Shown here piece by piece: positions 7,989 to 14,815 of a stretch of DNA of 24,489 nucleotides (position 1 is the first letter of the stretch; every line of letters starts with the position of its first letter). Below the pieces are notes generated by a model. That model had not been told where the DNA came from. It ran no database searches and saw nothing but the letters and a program-made list of their open reading frames with translations. The stretch is from Modicisalibacter sp049808615 (lineage in GTDB: Bacteria; Pseudomonadota; Gammaproteobacteria; Pseudomonadales; Halomonadaceae): positions 1 through 24,489 of the forward strand of contig NZ_JBNCAN010000037.1 of assembly GCF_049808615.1 (NCBI RefSeq), written 5' to 3'. The translations under genes and the position numbers were made by a program.

Positions 7989-9091
7989 GTTTGTCCCTGG
8001 TCGAGCCGGATCTCGAACTGCTACGCCAGAATCGTCTGCTGATCGATGTGCGGGCACCGGTGGAGTTTGCCGAGGGTAGCCTGCCTGGTGCCATTAATCT
8101 GCCGCTGATGGATGACGAGGAGCGTCACAAGGTCGGTATCGCGTACAAGAAGCACGGCCAGCAGGCGGCGATCGAGCTTGGCAATCGTCTTGTGACTGGC
8201 AGCATCAAAACGTCCCGGATAGCTGCCTGGCAGCGTGCGATCAATGCGGATCCACAGGCGGTGATCTACTGTTTTCGAGGCGGGTTGCGCTCAGAGACCG
8301 CCCAGCAATGGCTGCTGGAGGCCGGCATCGAGCGTCCACGCATCCGTGGTGGCTGGAAGGCCATGCGCAGTGCGCTGTGTGAGCGCATCGACACCGCCGC
8401 CGGTCGTCCCATGCTCATCGTCGGCGGCCTGACCGGTTGCGCCAAGACCGAACTGGTACAGCGCCTGGAGAATAGTGTCGATCTGGAAGGCTGTGCTCGG
8501 CACAAGGGATCGGCCTTCGGCCGCCATCCGCTACCGGCGCCCTCGCAGATCGACTTCGAACACGCGCTGGCTCGACGTCTCATGGGGGTTGCGGGTGGCT
8601 GTGTGCTGGAGGATGAGTCACGGCATATCGGTGTCGCCAATATTCCGCTGACATTCTGGCAGGCGATGGAGCGCTCGCCTCGAATACGGGTGGAGATGTC
8701 ATTGGACTGGCGCCTGGCACGTATCCACAAGGACTATATCGAGGATCTATGGACGATCTATCGCCGCCAGTACGGTGAATGGCTGGGTTGGGCACTGATG
8801 CGCAAGCAGCTTGGCAATGCCCTGGGCCGGCTAAAAAAACGTCTAGGCAGTGCTCGACTCGCGCGCTTGTCACGGCTACAACAATTGGCCTTTCGCGAGC
8901 ACGAGCGGGGTAATACCCAGGCGCATGAGGCCTGGCTTGCGCCGCTACTGACCGAATACTACGATCCGTTATATCGACACCAGCTTGAAAAGCACGCCCA
9001 CACCTACTTGCATGTCGGTGATTGGGAAAGCTGCCTGGCCTTTGTCAGCGACTGGCAATATCACCAAACGTTGTTAACAGAGCTTTCCTAA
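7985..9091 (+). CDS. mnmH: tRNA 2-selenouridine synthase
   Basis: MnmH (SelU/YbbB) first geranylates 2-thiouridine and then replaces it with selenium in the wobble base of Lys, Glu and Gln tRNAs, using SelD's selenophosphate. The 368-residue protein has an N-terminal rhodanese domain with the catalytic Cys96 in YCFRGGLRS and a P-loop domain after it. The P-loop reads GLTGCAKT (148-155), where family members usually have a GK pair; here the residue before Lys154 is Ala. The GTG start overlaps the selD stop by four bases. Its TAA overlaps the TAG of the convergent amidotransferase-like gene, so the two convergent genes share four bases. Confidence 0.95.
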   Translation: MSLSLVEPDLELLRQNRLLIDVRAPVEFAEGSLPGAINLPLMDDEERHKVGIAYKKHGQQAAIELGNRLVTGSIKTSRIAAWQRAINADPQAVIYCFRGGLRSETAQQWLLEAGIERPRIRGGWKAMRSALCERIDTAAGRPMLIVGGLTGCAKTELVQRLENSVDLEGCARHKGSAFGRHPLPAPSQIDFEHALARRLMGVAGGCVLEDESRHIGVANIPLTFWQAMERSPRIRVEMSLDWRLARIHKDYIEDLWTIYRRQYGEWLGWALMRKQLGNALGRLKKRLGSARLARLSRLQQLAFREHERGNTQAHEAWLAPLLTEYYDPLYRHQLEKHAHTYLHVGDWESCLAFVSDWQYHQTLLTELS

Positions 9092-9777
9092 GCGGTACTC
9101 GTTACCCAGCGCAGCAGCACCCGATCCAGCAGCGCGGCGAGGCGATCGAAGCGTCGAGCATCGGCGAATATCTCCTCGCGACTCTGCACGAAGGGGCCGG
9201 GAGTCCCCAAGGTTTCAGGCATGTGCGCCAATAGTGCTTCGGTGCTGGCATGCGTGACCTCCAGGCGGCACTGTAACCCAACGACTCTGCCCCGGTCCCA
9301 GGTGAAGCCCTGCACCGGACTGGCCGAACTGGCGCCCAAAGGCAGGGCATCTTCAGGAAGACCGAAGATATCGCGGTGCCAATGGAAGGCCTCGAACTGC
9401 TCGGGCAGATCGAAGGGGCTCTCCGGCGCTAGAGTGATCGAGTGCCAGCCCACTTCGGCATAGGTGCCTCGGGAGACGATGGCACCTAGCCCCGCGGCGA
9501 TCAGCTGCGCACCCAAGCCGATGCCTAGCACCGGCTTGCCGCTCTTGAGCGCACGGGTGACTAGCTTCTTTTCGCGTTTGAGCCAAGGGTGGTGCTCCTC
9601 GTTATTGAAATCCTGAGGACCGTCGAGCAGGATCAATCCATCGCAATCCTCGAGGCGTGGTGGGACTTCGCCAGCGTAGAGATGGCTAACATTGTGGCTG
9701 TGGCCCATGCCGACAAGCCAGTCGGCCAAGCGAGCTGGGCCATCGTAGGCAGCGTGCTGAAGAAAATAGATATGCAT
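9088..9777 (-). CDS. class I glutamine-amidotransferase-like protein, catalytic Cys and His missing
   Basis: The 229-residue protein has the fold of GMP-synthase-like class I glutamine amidotransferases: an LLDGPQDFNNEE oxyanion-side segment, PVLGIGLGAQL, an EVGWHSI stretch, FHWHRDIFGLP and a closing GLQCRLEVT. The family nucleophile lies in a GICLGAQ elbow, but here that residue is Gly87 (GGC where TGC is expected). The catalytic His of QFHLE is Arg171 (CGC where CAC is expected); Glu173 is kept. The rest of the frame is intact, so it reads as a pseudoenzyme rather than a decayed gene. The start at 9777 (MHIYFLQHAAYDG) fits the family but lacks a clear ribosome site. It is divergent from the ATL gene (76-base gap). 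Function unknown. Confidence 0.88.
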   Translation of the reverse strand: MHIYFLQHAAYDGPARLADWLVGMGHSHNVSHLYAGEVPPRLEDCDGLILLDGPQDFNNEEHHPWLKREKKLVTRALKSGKPVLGIGLGAQLIAAGLGAIVSRGTYAEVGWHSITLAPESPFDLPEQFEAFHWHRDIFGLPEDALPLGASSASPVQGFTWDRGRVVGLQCRLEVTHASTEALLAHMPETLGTPGPFVQSREEIFADARRFDRLAALLDRVLLRWVTSTA

Positions 9778-9853
9778 GATGCAATCATGATGAATAAGCG
9801 AAGAGGCAGCGTCTAGTGCCGATATTAACCGATTCCGCTTACGAGACGTTCCC

Positions 9854-10150
9854 ATGGCAAGAAGTGAGCTACTCGAGCAGATCTACACCATTGTCGCCCA
9901 GATTCCCGAAGGGCGTGTGACTACCTACGGACGTATCGCCAAGATGACTGATGGAGCCACAGCCCGGGCGGTGGGCAGTGCCATGGGCCACTTGCCCAGC
10001 GGTCACGATCTGCCCTGGCACCGGGTGATCAATGCCGGCCTCAAGGTCACCGAACACGGTAGCGCCGTGCGCCAACGCGAAAAACTGCGAGCCGAAGGCG
10101 TGGCCTTCGATGCCAAAGGACGCGTTAATCCCGATCTTTTATGGCCATGA
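9854..10150 (+). CDS. alkyltransferase-like (ATL) DNA-binding protein
   Basis: The 98-residue protein matches the DNA-binding domain of O6-alkylguanine-DNA alkyltransferases (MGMT family). The active site PCHR motif is PWHRV, with Trp55 replacing the acceptor cysteine. This defines the ATL class (E. coli YbaZ/Atl), which binds O6-alkylguanine and hands it to nucleotide excision repair rather than repairing it. The recognition helix (about residues 24-45, TYGRIAKMTDG then ARAVG with the Arg38 finger) is intact. The upstream site GAGACGTTCCC is weak. The yjaG-like gene follows 37 bases later on the same strand. Confidence 0.92.
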   Translation: MARSELLEQIYTIVAQIPEGRVTTYGRIAKMTDGATARAVGSAMGHLPSGHDLPWHRVINAGLKVTEHGSAVRQREKLRAEGVAFDAKGRVNPDLLWP

Positions 10151-10187
10151 TGATCGCAAGCCAGAGGTCTTTCCAACGAGGAGTTCT

Positions 10188-10787
10188 ATGAAACAAGCAC
10201 CCCAGCAAGGCTTTCGGGCACGGCTACGCCAATTAAGCCGACGCCAGCAACTGGCCTTCATGGCCGTCTTGTGCGAACGGTTGGTACCCAATTACGCCCT
10301 CTATGTTCAGATGACGGGGCAGGGTGATATTCGAGGGGTGCTGGTCATCCTAGACTTGGTATGGGAAGCGCTACAGGTGCGTGAGGCGCGTATCGATTTC
10401 GCTCGCCAGGCAGAGAAACTATCCGAATTCGAACCGCCGGGCGACGATGATAGTTTTGGTGCTCGCCGCGCCACGGAAACCGTCATGGCACTGGCGGCGG
10501 TACTCGATGCCTTGCAGGGCGACGCTCCGGAGGCACCGCTAGAAGTCAGCCGGGTATCGCGCAACGGCGTACAAGCCTTCGTGGAAATGACCGAAGGCCG
10601 TGACGACGACAATGAAGAGCGTAACGCCGCCCGGCTGCGAGCTCATCCCTTGATGGATGAAGAGCATGACTTTCAGGCGATGGTGCTGGAGAGCGTGGAG
10701 ACAACGCTGGATCGTGAGGCACTCAAGTCACTACGCCGCCTGGGACGTAACGAAGGCGTCAGCAATCTGGGTTTGAGCCTGGAGTAA
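10188..10787 (+). CDS. yjaG: YjaG family protein (DUF416)
   Basis: The 199-residue protein lines up with E. coli YjaG (about 196 residues) along its whole length. Shared features are the FMAVLCERLVPNYALY segment near the N-terminus, the VLDLVWEAL-like helix, and a GVSNLGLSLE-type end. The family is all-helical, cytosolic and of unknown function. The start at 10188 follows CGAGGAG; an in-frame upstream ATG at 10032 lies inside the preceding gene and is rejected. It converges on the outer-membrane-protein gene with a 16-base gap and no obvious hairpin between them. Confidence 0.9.
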   Translation: MKQAPQQGFRARLRQLSRRQQLAFMAVLCERLVPNYALYVQMTGQGDIRGVLVILDLVWEALQVREARIDFARQAEKLSEFEPPGDDDSFGARRATETVMALAAVLDALQGDAPEAPLEVSRVSRNGVQAFVEMTEGRDDDNEERNAARLRAHPLMDEEHDFQAMVLESVETTLDREALKSLRRLGRNEGVSNLGLSLE

Positions 10788-10803
10788 TTACTCGAATGAT
10801 GCG

Positions 10804-11298
10804 TTAGAAGCGCAGGCCGCCGGTAAACATCATCCCGGCGGTACCGAAGACGATCAGGTCCGCCTCCAGGCGCTTCCAGTGCACGCCAATAGTGGGCAAT
10901 ATCGCTGGCGCTATACCGAAATGGTTGAGCGGAATATTGTCGCGCTTGTCACCTTTGTAGCCGCGCAGTAAGCCGGCCGAGAGTTTGGCCCGGACCTCGA
11001 TACCATGGCTAAGTTGCCACAATGAAATTTCACGCCCGCCATAGAAATACCAGGTAGGCTGGTCGAAGGAATTCTTGAACCAGGCTATTCCGGCGAACCA
11101 GCGCCCCGGGTTGTGTAGCTCGAAGCCAATCAGGTTTTGGTGCTCGTTATGCTCGGAATCCGATCTAAAATGTTGAGTGAAGAGACTGGTTTGCACCAGT
11201 CCATGATCATGACTCCAAAAGGACGGTGCCGTTTCGGCGTGAGCAGGGCTGGCGGCCGTCAATAGCAGAGCTAGAACGAGTGTGCTGAATAACCTCAT
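10804..11298 (-). CDS. putative small outer-membrane beta-barrel protein, last gene of the his operon
   Basis: The 164-residue protein has a Sec signal peptide (about residues 1-21, cleavage after AHA). The mature part is about 143 residues, rich in alternating aromatic/polar strands (WFAGIAWFKN, WYFYGGREI), and ends in Phe as outer-membrane barrels do. Related proteins are sometimes labelled sn-glycerol-3-phosphate transporter; I regard that name as unsupported. The size would suit an eight-stranded barrel, for example a PagP- or PagL-like enzyme, but I see no decisive active-site signature. Its ATG overlaps the hisF stop as ATGA, so it is coupled to histidine biosynthesis genes. There is no hairpin after its stop. 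Confidence 0.72.
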   Translation of the reverse strand: MRLFSTLVLALLLTAASPAHAETAPSFWSHDHGLVQTSLFTQHFRSDSEHNEHQNLIGFELHNPGRWFAGIAWFKNSFDQPTWYFYGGREISLWQLSHGIEVRAKLSAGLLRGYKGDKRDNIPLNHFGIAPAILPTIGVHWKRLEADLIVFGTAGMMFTGGLRF

Positions 11299-12068
11299 AA
11301 ACGCATTTCGATACCGTGCTCGGCCAGATGACGTTTAGCGTGAGGAATGCTGTATTCTCCGAAGTGGAAGATACTCGCGGCCAGTACTGCATCGGCACCA
11401 CCCTTGGTGATGCCTTCTACCAGATGGTCGAGATTGCCCACGCCGCCGGAGGCGATCACCGGTACGGGCACCGCATCGGCGATCGCCCGGGTCAGTTCCA
11501 GATCGAAACCGGCACGGGTGCCGTCGCGGTCCATGCTGGTCAACAGCAATTCGCCGGCACCGTAGTCGACCATCTTGCGCGCCCATTCCACGGCGTCCAG
11601 GCCGGTGGGTTTGCGGCCGCCATGAGTGAAGATTTCCCAGCGCGGCGATTCGCCTTCGACCGAAACGCGCTTGGCATCGATGGCCACCACGATGCACTGG
11701 TTGCCGAAGCGTTCGGCCGCCTCGCGCACGAAGTCAGGGTTGATCACGGCGGCGGTGTTGATCGAGACCTTGTCAGCGCCGGCGTTGAGCATGGTTCGGA
11801 TATCGTCGCAGGTGCGGATGCCGCCGCCCACGGTCAGCGGAATGAAGACTTCACCGGCGATATGACTGACCATCTCCACCGTGGTCCCGCGATCCTCATG
11901 ACTGGCGGTGATGTCGAGAAAAGTGATCTCATCGGCACCCTGCTGGTTGTAGCGTTTGGCGACCTCGACCGGATCACCGGCATCGCGGATGCCGACGAAA
12001 TTGACGCCCTTGACCACCCGACCGGCGTCGACATCCAGACAGGGTATGATGCGTTTGGCAAGCCCCAT
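11295..12068 (-). CDS. hisF: imidazole glycerol phosphate synthase, cyclase subunit
   Basis: HisF is the (beta/alpha)8-barrel subunit that joins PRFAR with the ammonia made by HisH, yielding IGP and AICAR. At 257 residues it is the normal length. The N-terminal catalytic Asp12 in PCLDVDAGRVVKG and a second Asp near residue 131 in VVAIDAKR are present, along with phosphate-binding GGGIRT and the VIASGGVG loop. The start at 12068 is two bases after the hisA stop, so HisA and HisF are read in tandem. The frame continues upstream without a stop, but the family start is clear. The stop overlaps the downstream outer-membrane-protein gene. Confidence 0.98.
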   Translation of the reverse strand: MGLAKRIIPCLDVDAGRVVKGVNFVGIRDAGDPVEVAKRYNQQGADEITFLDITASHEDRGTTVEMVSHIAGEVFIPLTVGGGIRTCDDIRTMLNAGADKVSINTAAVINPDFVREAAERFGNQCIVVAIDAKRVSVEGESPRWEIFTHGGRKPTGLDAVEWARKMVDYGAGELLLTSMDRDGTRAGFDLELTRAIADAVPVPVIASGGVGNLDHLVEGITKGGADAVLAASIFHFGEYSIPHAKRHLAEHGIEMRL

Positions 12069-12070
12069 GA

Positions 12071-12826
12071 TCAGTCCTCTCTCGCAGTAGTGGCGTCGAA
12101 TTCGTCGCACAGGCGCTGTGCCTCGGCGACATCGAGGCTGCCCTCGTAGATAGCGCGTCCGGTGATGGCGCCGAGGATGCCCTGGTCGGCGACTCGGGCG
12201 AGCTGGCGGATATCGTCGAGATCGGTCACGCCGCCGGAGGCGATCACCGGCAATCCGCCTCCCCGGGCCATTTCCACGGTGGCGCCGATATTGACGCCCT
12301 GCATCATGCCGTCCCGAGCGATATCGGTGTAGACGATCGAGGACACGCCGGCGTCGGCGAAACGCTTGGCAAGCTCGGTGGCCTTGAGAGTCGAGACCTC
12401 CGCCCAGCCATCGGTGGCGACGAAGCCGTCCCGGGCGTCGAGGCCGACGATCACGTGGCCTTCGAACAGGCGACACATCTCGTTGACGAAGGCCGGCTCC
12501 TTGACCGCCTGGGTGCCGATGATCACATAAGAAACCCCGGCTGCCAGATAGTGCTCGATGGTAGCCGCCGAGCGGATGCCGCCACCGATCTGGATCGGCA
12601 GATCCGGATAGGCGCGGGCAATGGCGGTGACCGCCTCGCCATTAACCGGCTTGCCTTCGAAGGCGCCATTGAGATCCACCAGATGCAGACGTCGAGCGCC
12701 GGTTTCGACCCAGCGCGCTGCCATGGCCACCGGGTCGTCACCGTAGCGGGTGACGTCGTCCATGCGTCCTTGCTTGAGGCGGACGCATTGACCGTCCTTG
12801 AGATCAATGGCGGGGATAACCAGCAT
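12071..12826 (-). CDS. hisA: phosphoribosylformimino-AICAR-P (ProFAR) isomerase
   Basis: HisA isomerises ProFAR to PRFAR, the substrate of HisHF. The 251-residue barrel protein shows the catalytic Asp8 in PAIDLKDG and the second aspartate near residue 130 in VGLDARDG. The phosphate-binding QIGGGIRS and VIASGGV loops are also present. A GAGGACACG sequence lies just before its ATG. An 84-base gap, large for this otherwise tight operon, separates it from hisH; hisF follows after two bases. Confidence 0.98.
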   Translation of the reverse strand: MLVIPAIDLKDGQCVRLKQGRMDDVTRYGDDPVAMAARWVETGARRLHLVDLNGAFEGKPVNGEAVTAIARAYPDLPIQIGGGIRSAATIEHYLAAGVSYVIIGTQAVKEPAFVNEMCRLFEGHVIVGLDARDGFVATDGWAEVSTLKATELAKRFADAGVSSIVYTDIARDGMMQGVNIGATVEMARGGGLPVIASGGVTDLDDIRQLARVADQGILGAITGRAIYEGSLDVAEAQRLCDEFDATTARED

Positions 12827-12910
12827 GTCGTGTCCTCGTCAACGCGGCGAATCATCGGTCGCCGCAGAGATAATCCAACGTTGGCGGTGGTGTGATACTG
12901 GCGGCGCGGC

Positions 12911-13552
12911 TCAGGGCGCCCAGTTCACGAAATTCTCGAGTAGCCTCAGGCCATTGCTGGCGCTTTTTTCGGGGTGGAACTGCACCGCGAATACCGCATC
13001 GCGACTCGTCGCGACGTGGGCGTCGACGCCTGCGTAGCGCGTCGTGCCGAAGACGTCGCCATCCCGCTCGGCTTCTACGTAGTAGCTATGCACGAAATAG
13101 AATCGCGTGCCATCCTCGATGCCTTCCCAGAGCGGGTGGTCATGGTGCTGACGTACCTGGTTCCAACCCATGTGCGGCACCTTGAGGCGTTCGCCATGAT
13201 CATCGTACAGGTTCTGACCGAAATAGCGGACCTTCCCCGGTAGAAAGCCCAGGCAGCCGGTGCCGCCATTCTCTTCGCTGGCGTCCATCAGCATCTGCTG
13301 GCCAACACAGATGCCCAGCAGCGGTTTGGATTGGGCGGCGAGTAGCTCCAGCACCAGGCCTTTCAGTTCGGCACGTTCCAGTTCGCCCATGCAGTCGCGA
13401 ATGGCGCCCTGGCCAGGCAGTACCAGCCGGGTGGCGCCGGCGATGACGCGGGTGTCCCGGGTGATCACCACATGTTCGTGGGTCACGTGCTCCAGCGCCT
13501 TGGCGACGGAGTGCAGGTTACCCATGCCATAGTCGATGACGGCAATCGTCAT
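12911..13552 (-). CDS. hisH: imidazole glycerol phosphate synthase, glutaminase subunit
   Basis: HisH releases ammonia from glutamine and channels it through HisF. The 213-residue protein has the class I amidotransferase triad in place: Cys82 in LGICVGQQ, with the His and Glu of QFHPEKS near residue 197. It is a useful contrast with the dead relative at 9088-9777. The N-terminal IAVIDYGMGNLHS is typical. The start at 13552 follows CAAGGAGCGAGC. hisB ends 22 bases upstream in the same operon. Confidence 0.98.
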   Translation of the reverse strand: MTIAVIDYGMGNLHSVAKALEHVTHEHVVITRDTRVIAGATRLVLPGQGAIRDCMGELERAELKGLVLELLAAQSKPLLGICVGQQMLMDASEENGGTGCLGFLPGKVRYFGQNLYDDHGERLKVPHMGWNQVRQHHDHPLWEGIEDGTRFYFVHSYYVEAERDGDVFGTTRYAGVDAHVATSRDAVFAVQFHPEKSASNGLRLLENFVNWAP

Positions 13553-13574
13553 GCTCGCTCCTTGGGGTTGGGTG

Positions 13575-14168
13575 TCAAAGGCTGCCCTTGGTGGAAGGCA
13601 TCTGTCCGGCCATGCGGGAATCGCGTTCCACCGCCATGCGTAGCGCCCGGCCGAACGCCTTGAAAATGGTCTCAATCTGGTGATGGGCGTTGAATCCCTT
13701 CAGGTTGTCGATGTGCAGCGTCACCTGGGCGTGATTGACGAAACCCTGGAAGAACTCCCAGAACAGCTGGGTATCCAGGCGGCCGATGGCGGCACGAGTG
13801 AACTCGACGTCCATGAAAAGACCAGGGCGACCGGAAAAATCGATCACCACTCGGGACAGGGCCTCATCCAGCGGGACATAGGCATGGCCATAGCGGCGAA
13901 TGCCGCGCTTGTCATCGAGCGCCTTGGCGAAGGCTTGGCCGAGGGTGATGCCGAGATCCTCGACGGTATGGTGCTCGTCGATATGCAGGTCACCCTTGGC
14001 GTGGATGTCCAGGTCGATAAGGCCATGACGGGCGATCTGCTCGAGCATGTGATCGAGAAACGGCACACCGGTCTCGGCGACGAAATGACCTTGGCCGTCC
14101 AGATTCACACTGACCTTGATCTGGGTTTCAAGGGTATCGCGGGACACCGTGGCGATACGCTCCGCCAT
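13575..14168 (-). CDS. hisB: imidazoleglycerol-phosphate dehydratase
   Basis: HisB dehydrates IGP to imidazole-acetol phosphate. It is the stand-alone form without the phosphatase domain of enteric HisB. Two metal-binding HHTVED-type repeats are visible, one at IDEHHTVEDLG and one at FNAHHQIETIFKAFG. The product from 14168 (MAERIATVSRDT) has 197 residues and starts exactly as Pseudomonas HisB does. An in-frame ATG at 14198 adds ten residues and has a better ribosome site (GGAG, seven bases upstream), so the true start may be there. It is the first gene of hisBHAF. Confidence 0.95.
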   Translation of the reverse strand: MAERIATVSRDTLETQIKVSVNLDGQGHFVAETGVPFLDHMLEQIARHGLIDLDIHAKGDLHIDEHHTVEDLGITLGQAFAKALDDKRGIRRYGHAYVPLDEALSRVVIDFSGRPGLFMDVEFTRAAIGRLDTQLFWEFFQGFVNHAQVTLHIDNLKGFNAHHQIETIFKAFGRALRMAVERDSRMAGQMPSTKGSL

Positions 14169-14284
14169 GTCCGGGCTATCCAGCCGGGCTGTCTCCATCT
14201 GGGAGCTCCATTCAAGTAGCTGATGCAAGGGTAAAGGATCAATGGCCTTGAATTAGAAGGAACACTTCTTCGACCTGACCTGTC

Positions 14285-14290
14285 ATTATA
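14285..14290 (-). promoter_or_regulatory. candidate -10 box for the hisBHAF operon
   Basis: On the minus strand the bases read TATAAT, a perfect sigma-70 -10, about 90-120 bases before the hisB start candidates. The hexamer 17 bases upstream (AGCGGA) is a poor -35, so this is only a candidate. No leader peptide rich in histidine codons was seen between it and hisB. Confidence 0.35.
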
Positions 14291-14312
14291 GAGAATCGTT
14301 ATCGCCATCCGC

Positions 14313-14318
14313 TACAAT
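14313..14318 (+). promoter_or_regulatory. candidate -10 box for the panZ-like gene
   Basis: TACAAT (five of six matches to the -10 consensus) lies 48 bases before the ATG at 14366. It faces away from the his -10 box 23 bases to its left. No good -35 sits at 17 bases. Confidence 0.35.
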
Positions 14319-14365
14319 GCGAAGTAAGGAACCTCGGGGCGATATTGGCATCAAGGAGATAGAGC

Positions 14366-14815
14366 ATGGCGGTAACGCTCACGGAAGTCGACCATGCGTG
14401 CTGGTTAAAGCATAGCCAAGTGGAAGCCGATCTTGCACGCATCTATCATGATGCCCCAAGTGAGCGTCTGCCGCAGGTCGCCGATGCATTCGTTGAGTCG
14501 CATTTAAAAAGCGGTGGCGTGTTTTGCTGTGCCTTGTTCGATGATCGACTGTTGGCGGCGGTCAGCGTGCAAAAGAAGACAGAAGCCTGGTGGCTGGCTC
14601 ATTTCTGCGTGCGCAAGAGCATGCGGCGGCGGGGAATTGGCTCGCGTCTACTAGCGCTCATTGCCGAAGCAGCCCATGAGCAGGGCAAGGCGCTACGTGT
14701 CGAAGCCAATCAGTTGCAGTTGGAAGATCAGCTGTTGTTAACCCGTCTGGGCTATCGCCCCAAGGCCAGCGGCTTCTATTTCGAGCTCAATCCGTTGGCA
14801 GCAGGAGGTTATTGA
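14366..14815 (+). CDS. PanZ-like acetyl-CoA-sensing GNAT protein
   Basis: The 149-residue protein is a GNAT-fold protein with the acetyl-CoA loop VRKSMRRRGIGSRLL (Q/RxxGxG/A). The arrangement DDRLLAAVSVQ then the loop resembles E. coli PanZ, which binds acetyl-CoA and drives PanD aspartate-decarboxylase maturation and feedback in pantothenate synthesis. No panD is in the window, so the role rests on sequence alone; a plain N-acetyltransferase is the alternative. A CAAGGAG site precedes the ATG. The stop overlaps the start of the AsmA-family gene (TGATG), showing coupling. Confidence 0.72.
   Translation: MAVTLTEVDHACWLKHSQVEADLARIYHDAPSERLPQVADAFVESHLKSGGVFCCALFDDRLLAAVSVQKKTEAWWLAHFCVRKSMRRRGIGSRLLALIAEAAHEQGKALRVEANQLQLEDQLLLTRLGYRPKASGFYFELNPLAAGGY

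Noticed and set aside
11316..12149. Plus-strand frame of 277 codons over hisF and hisA
   Set aside because: Antisense shadow of two well-identified his genes; composition is typical of high-GC shadow frames.
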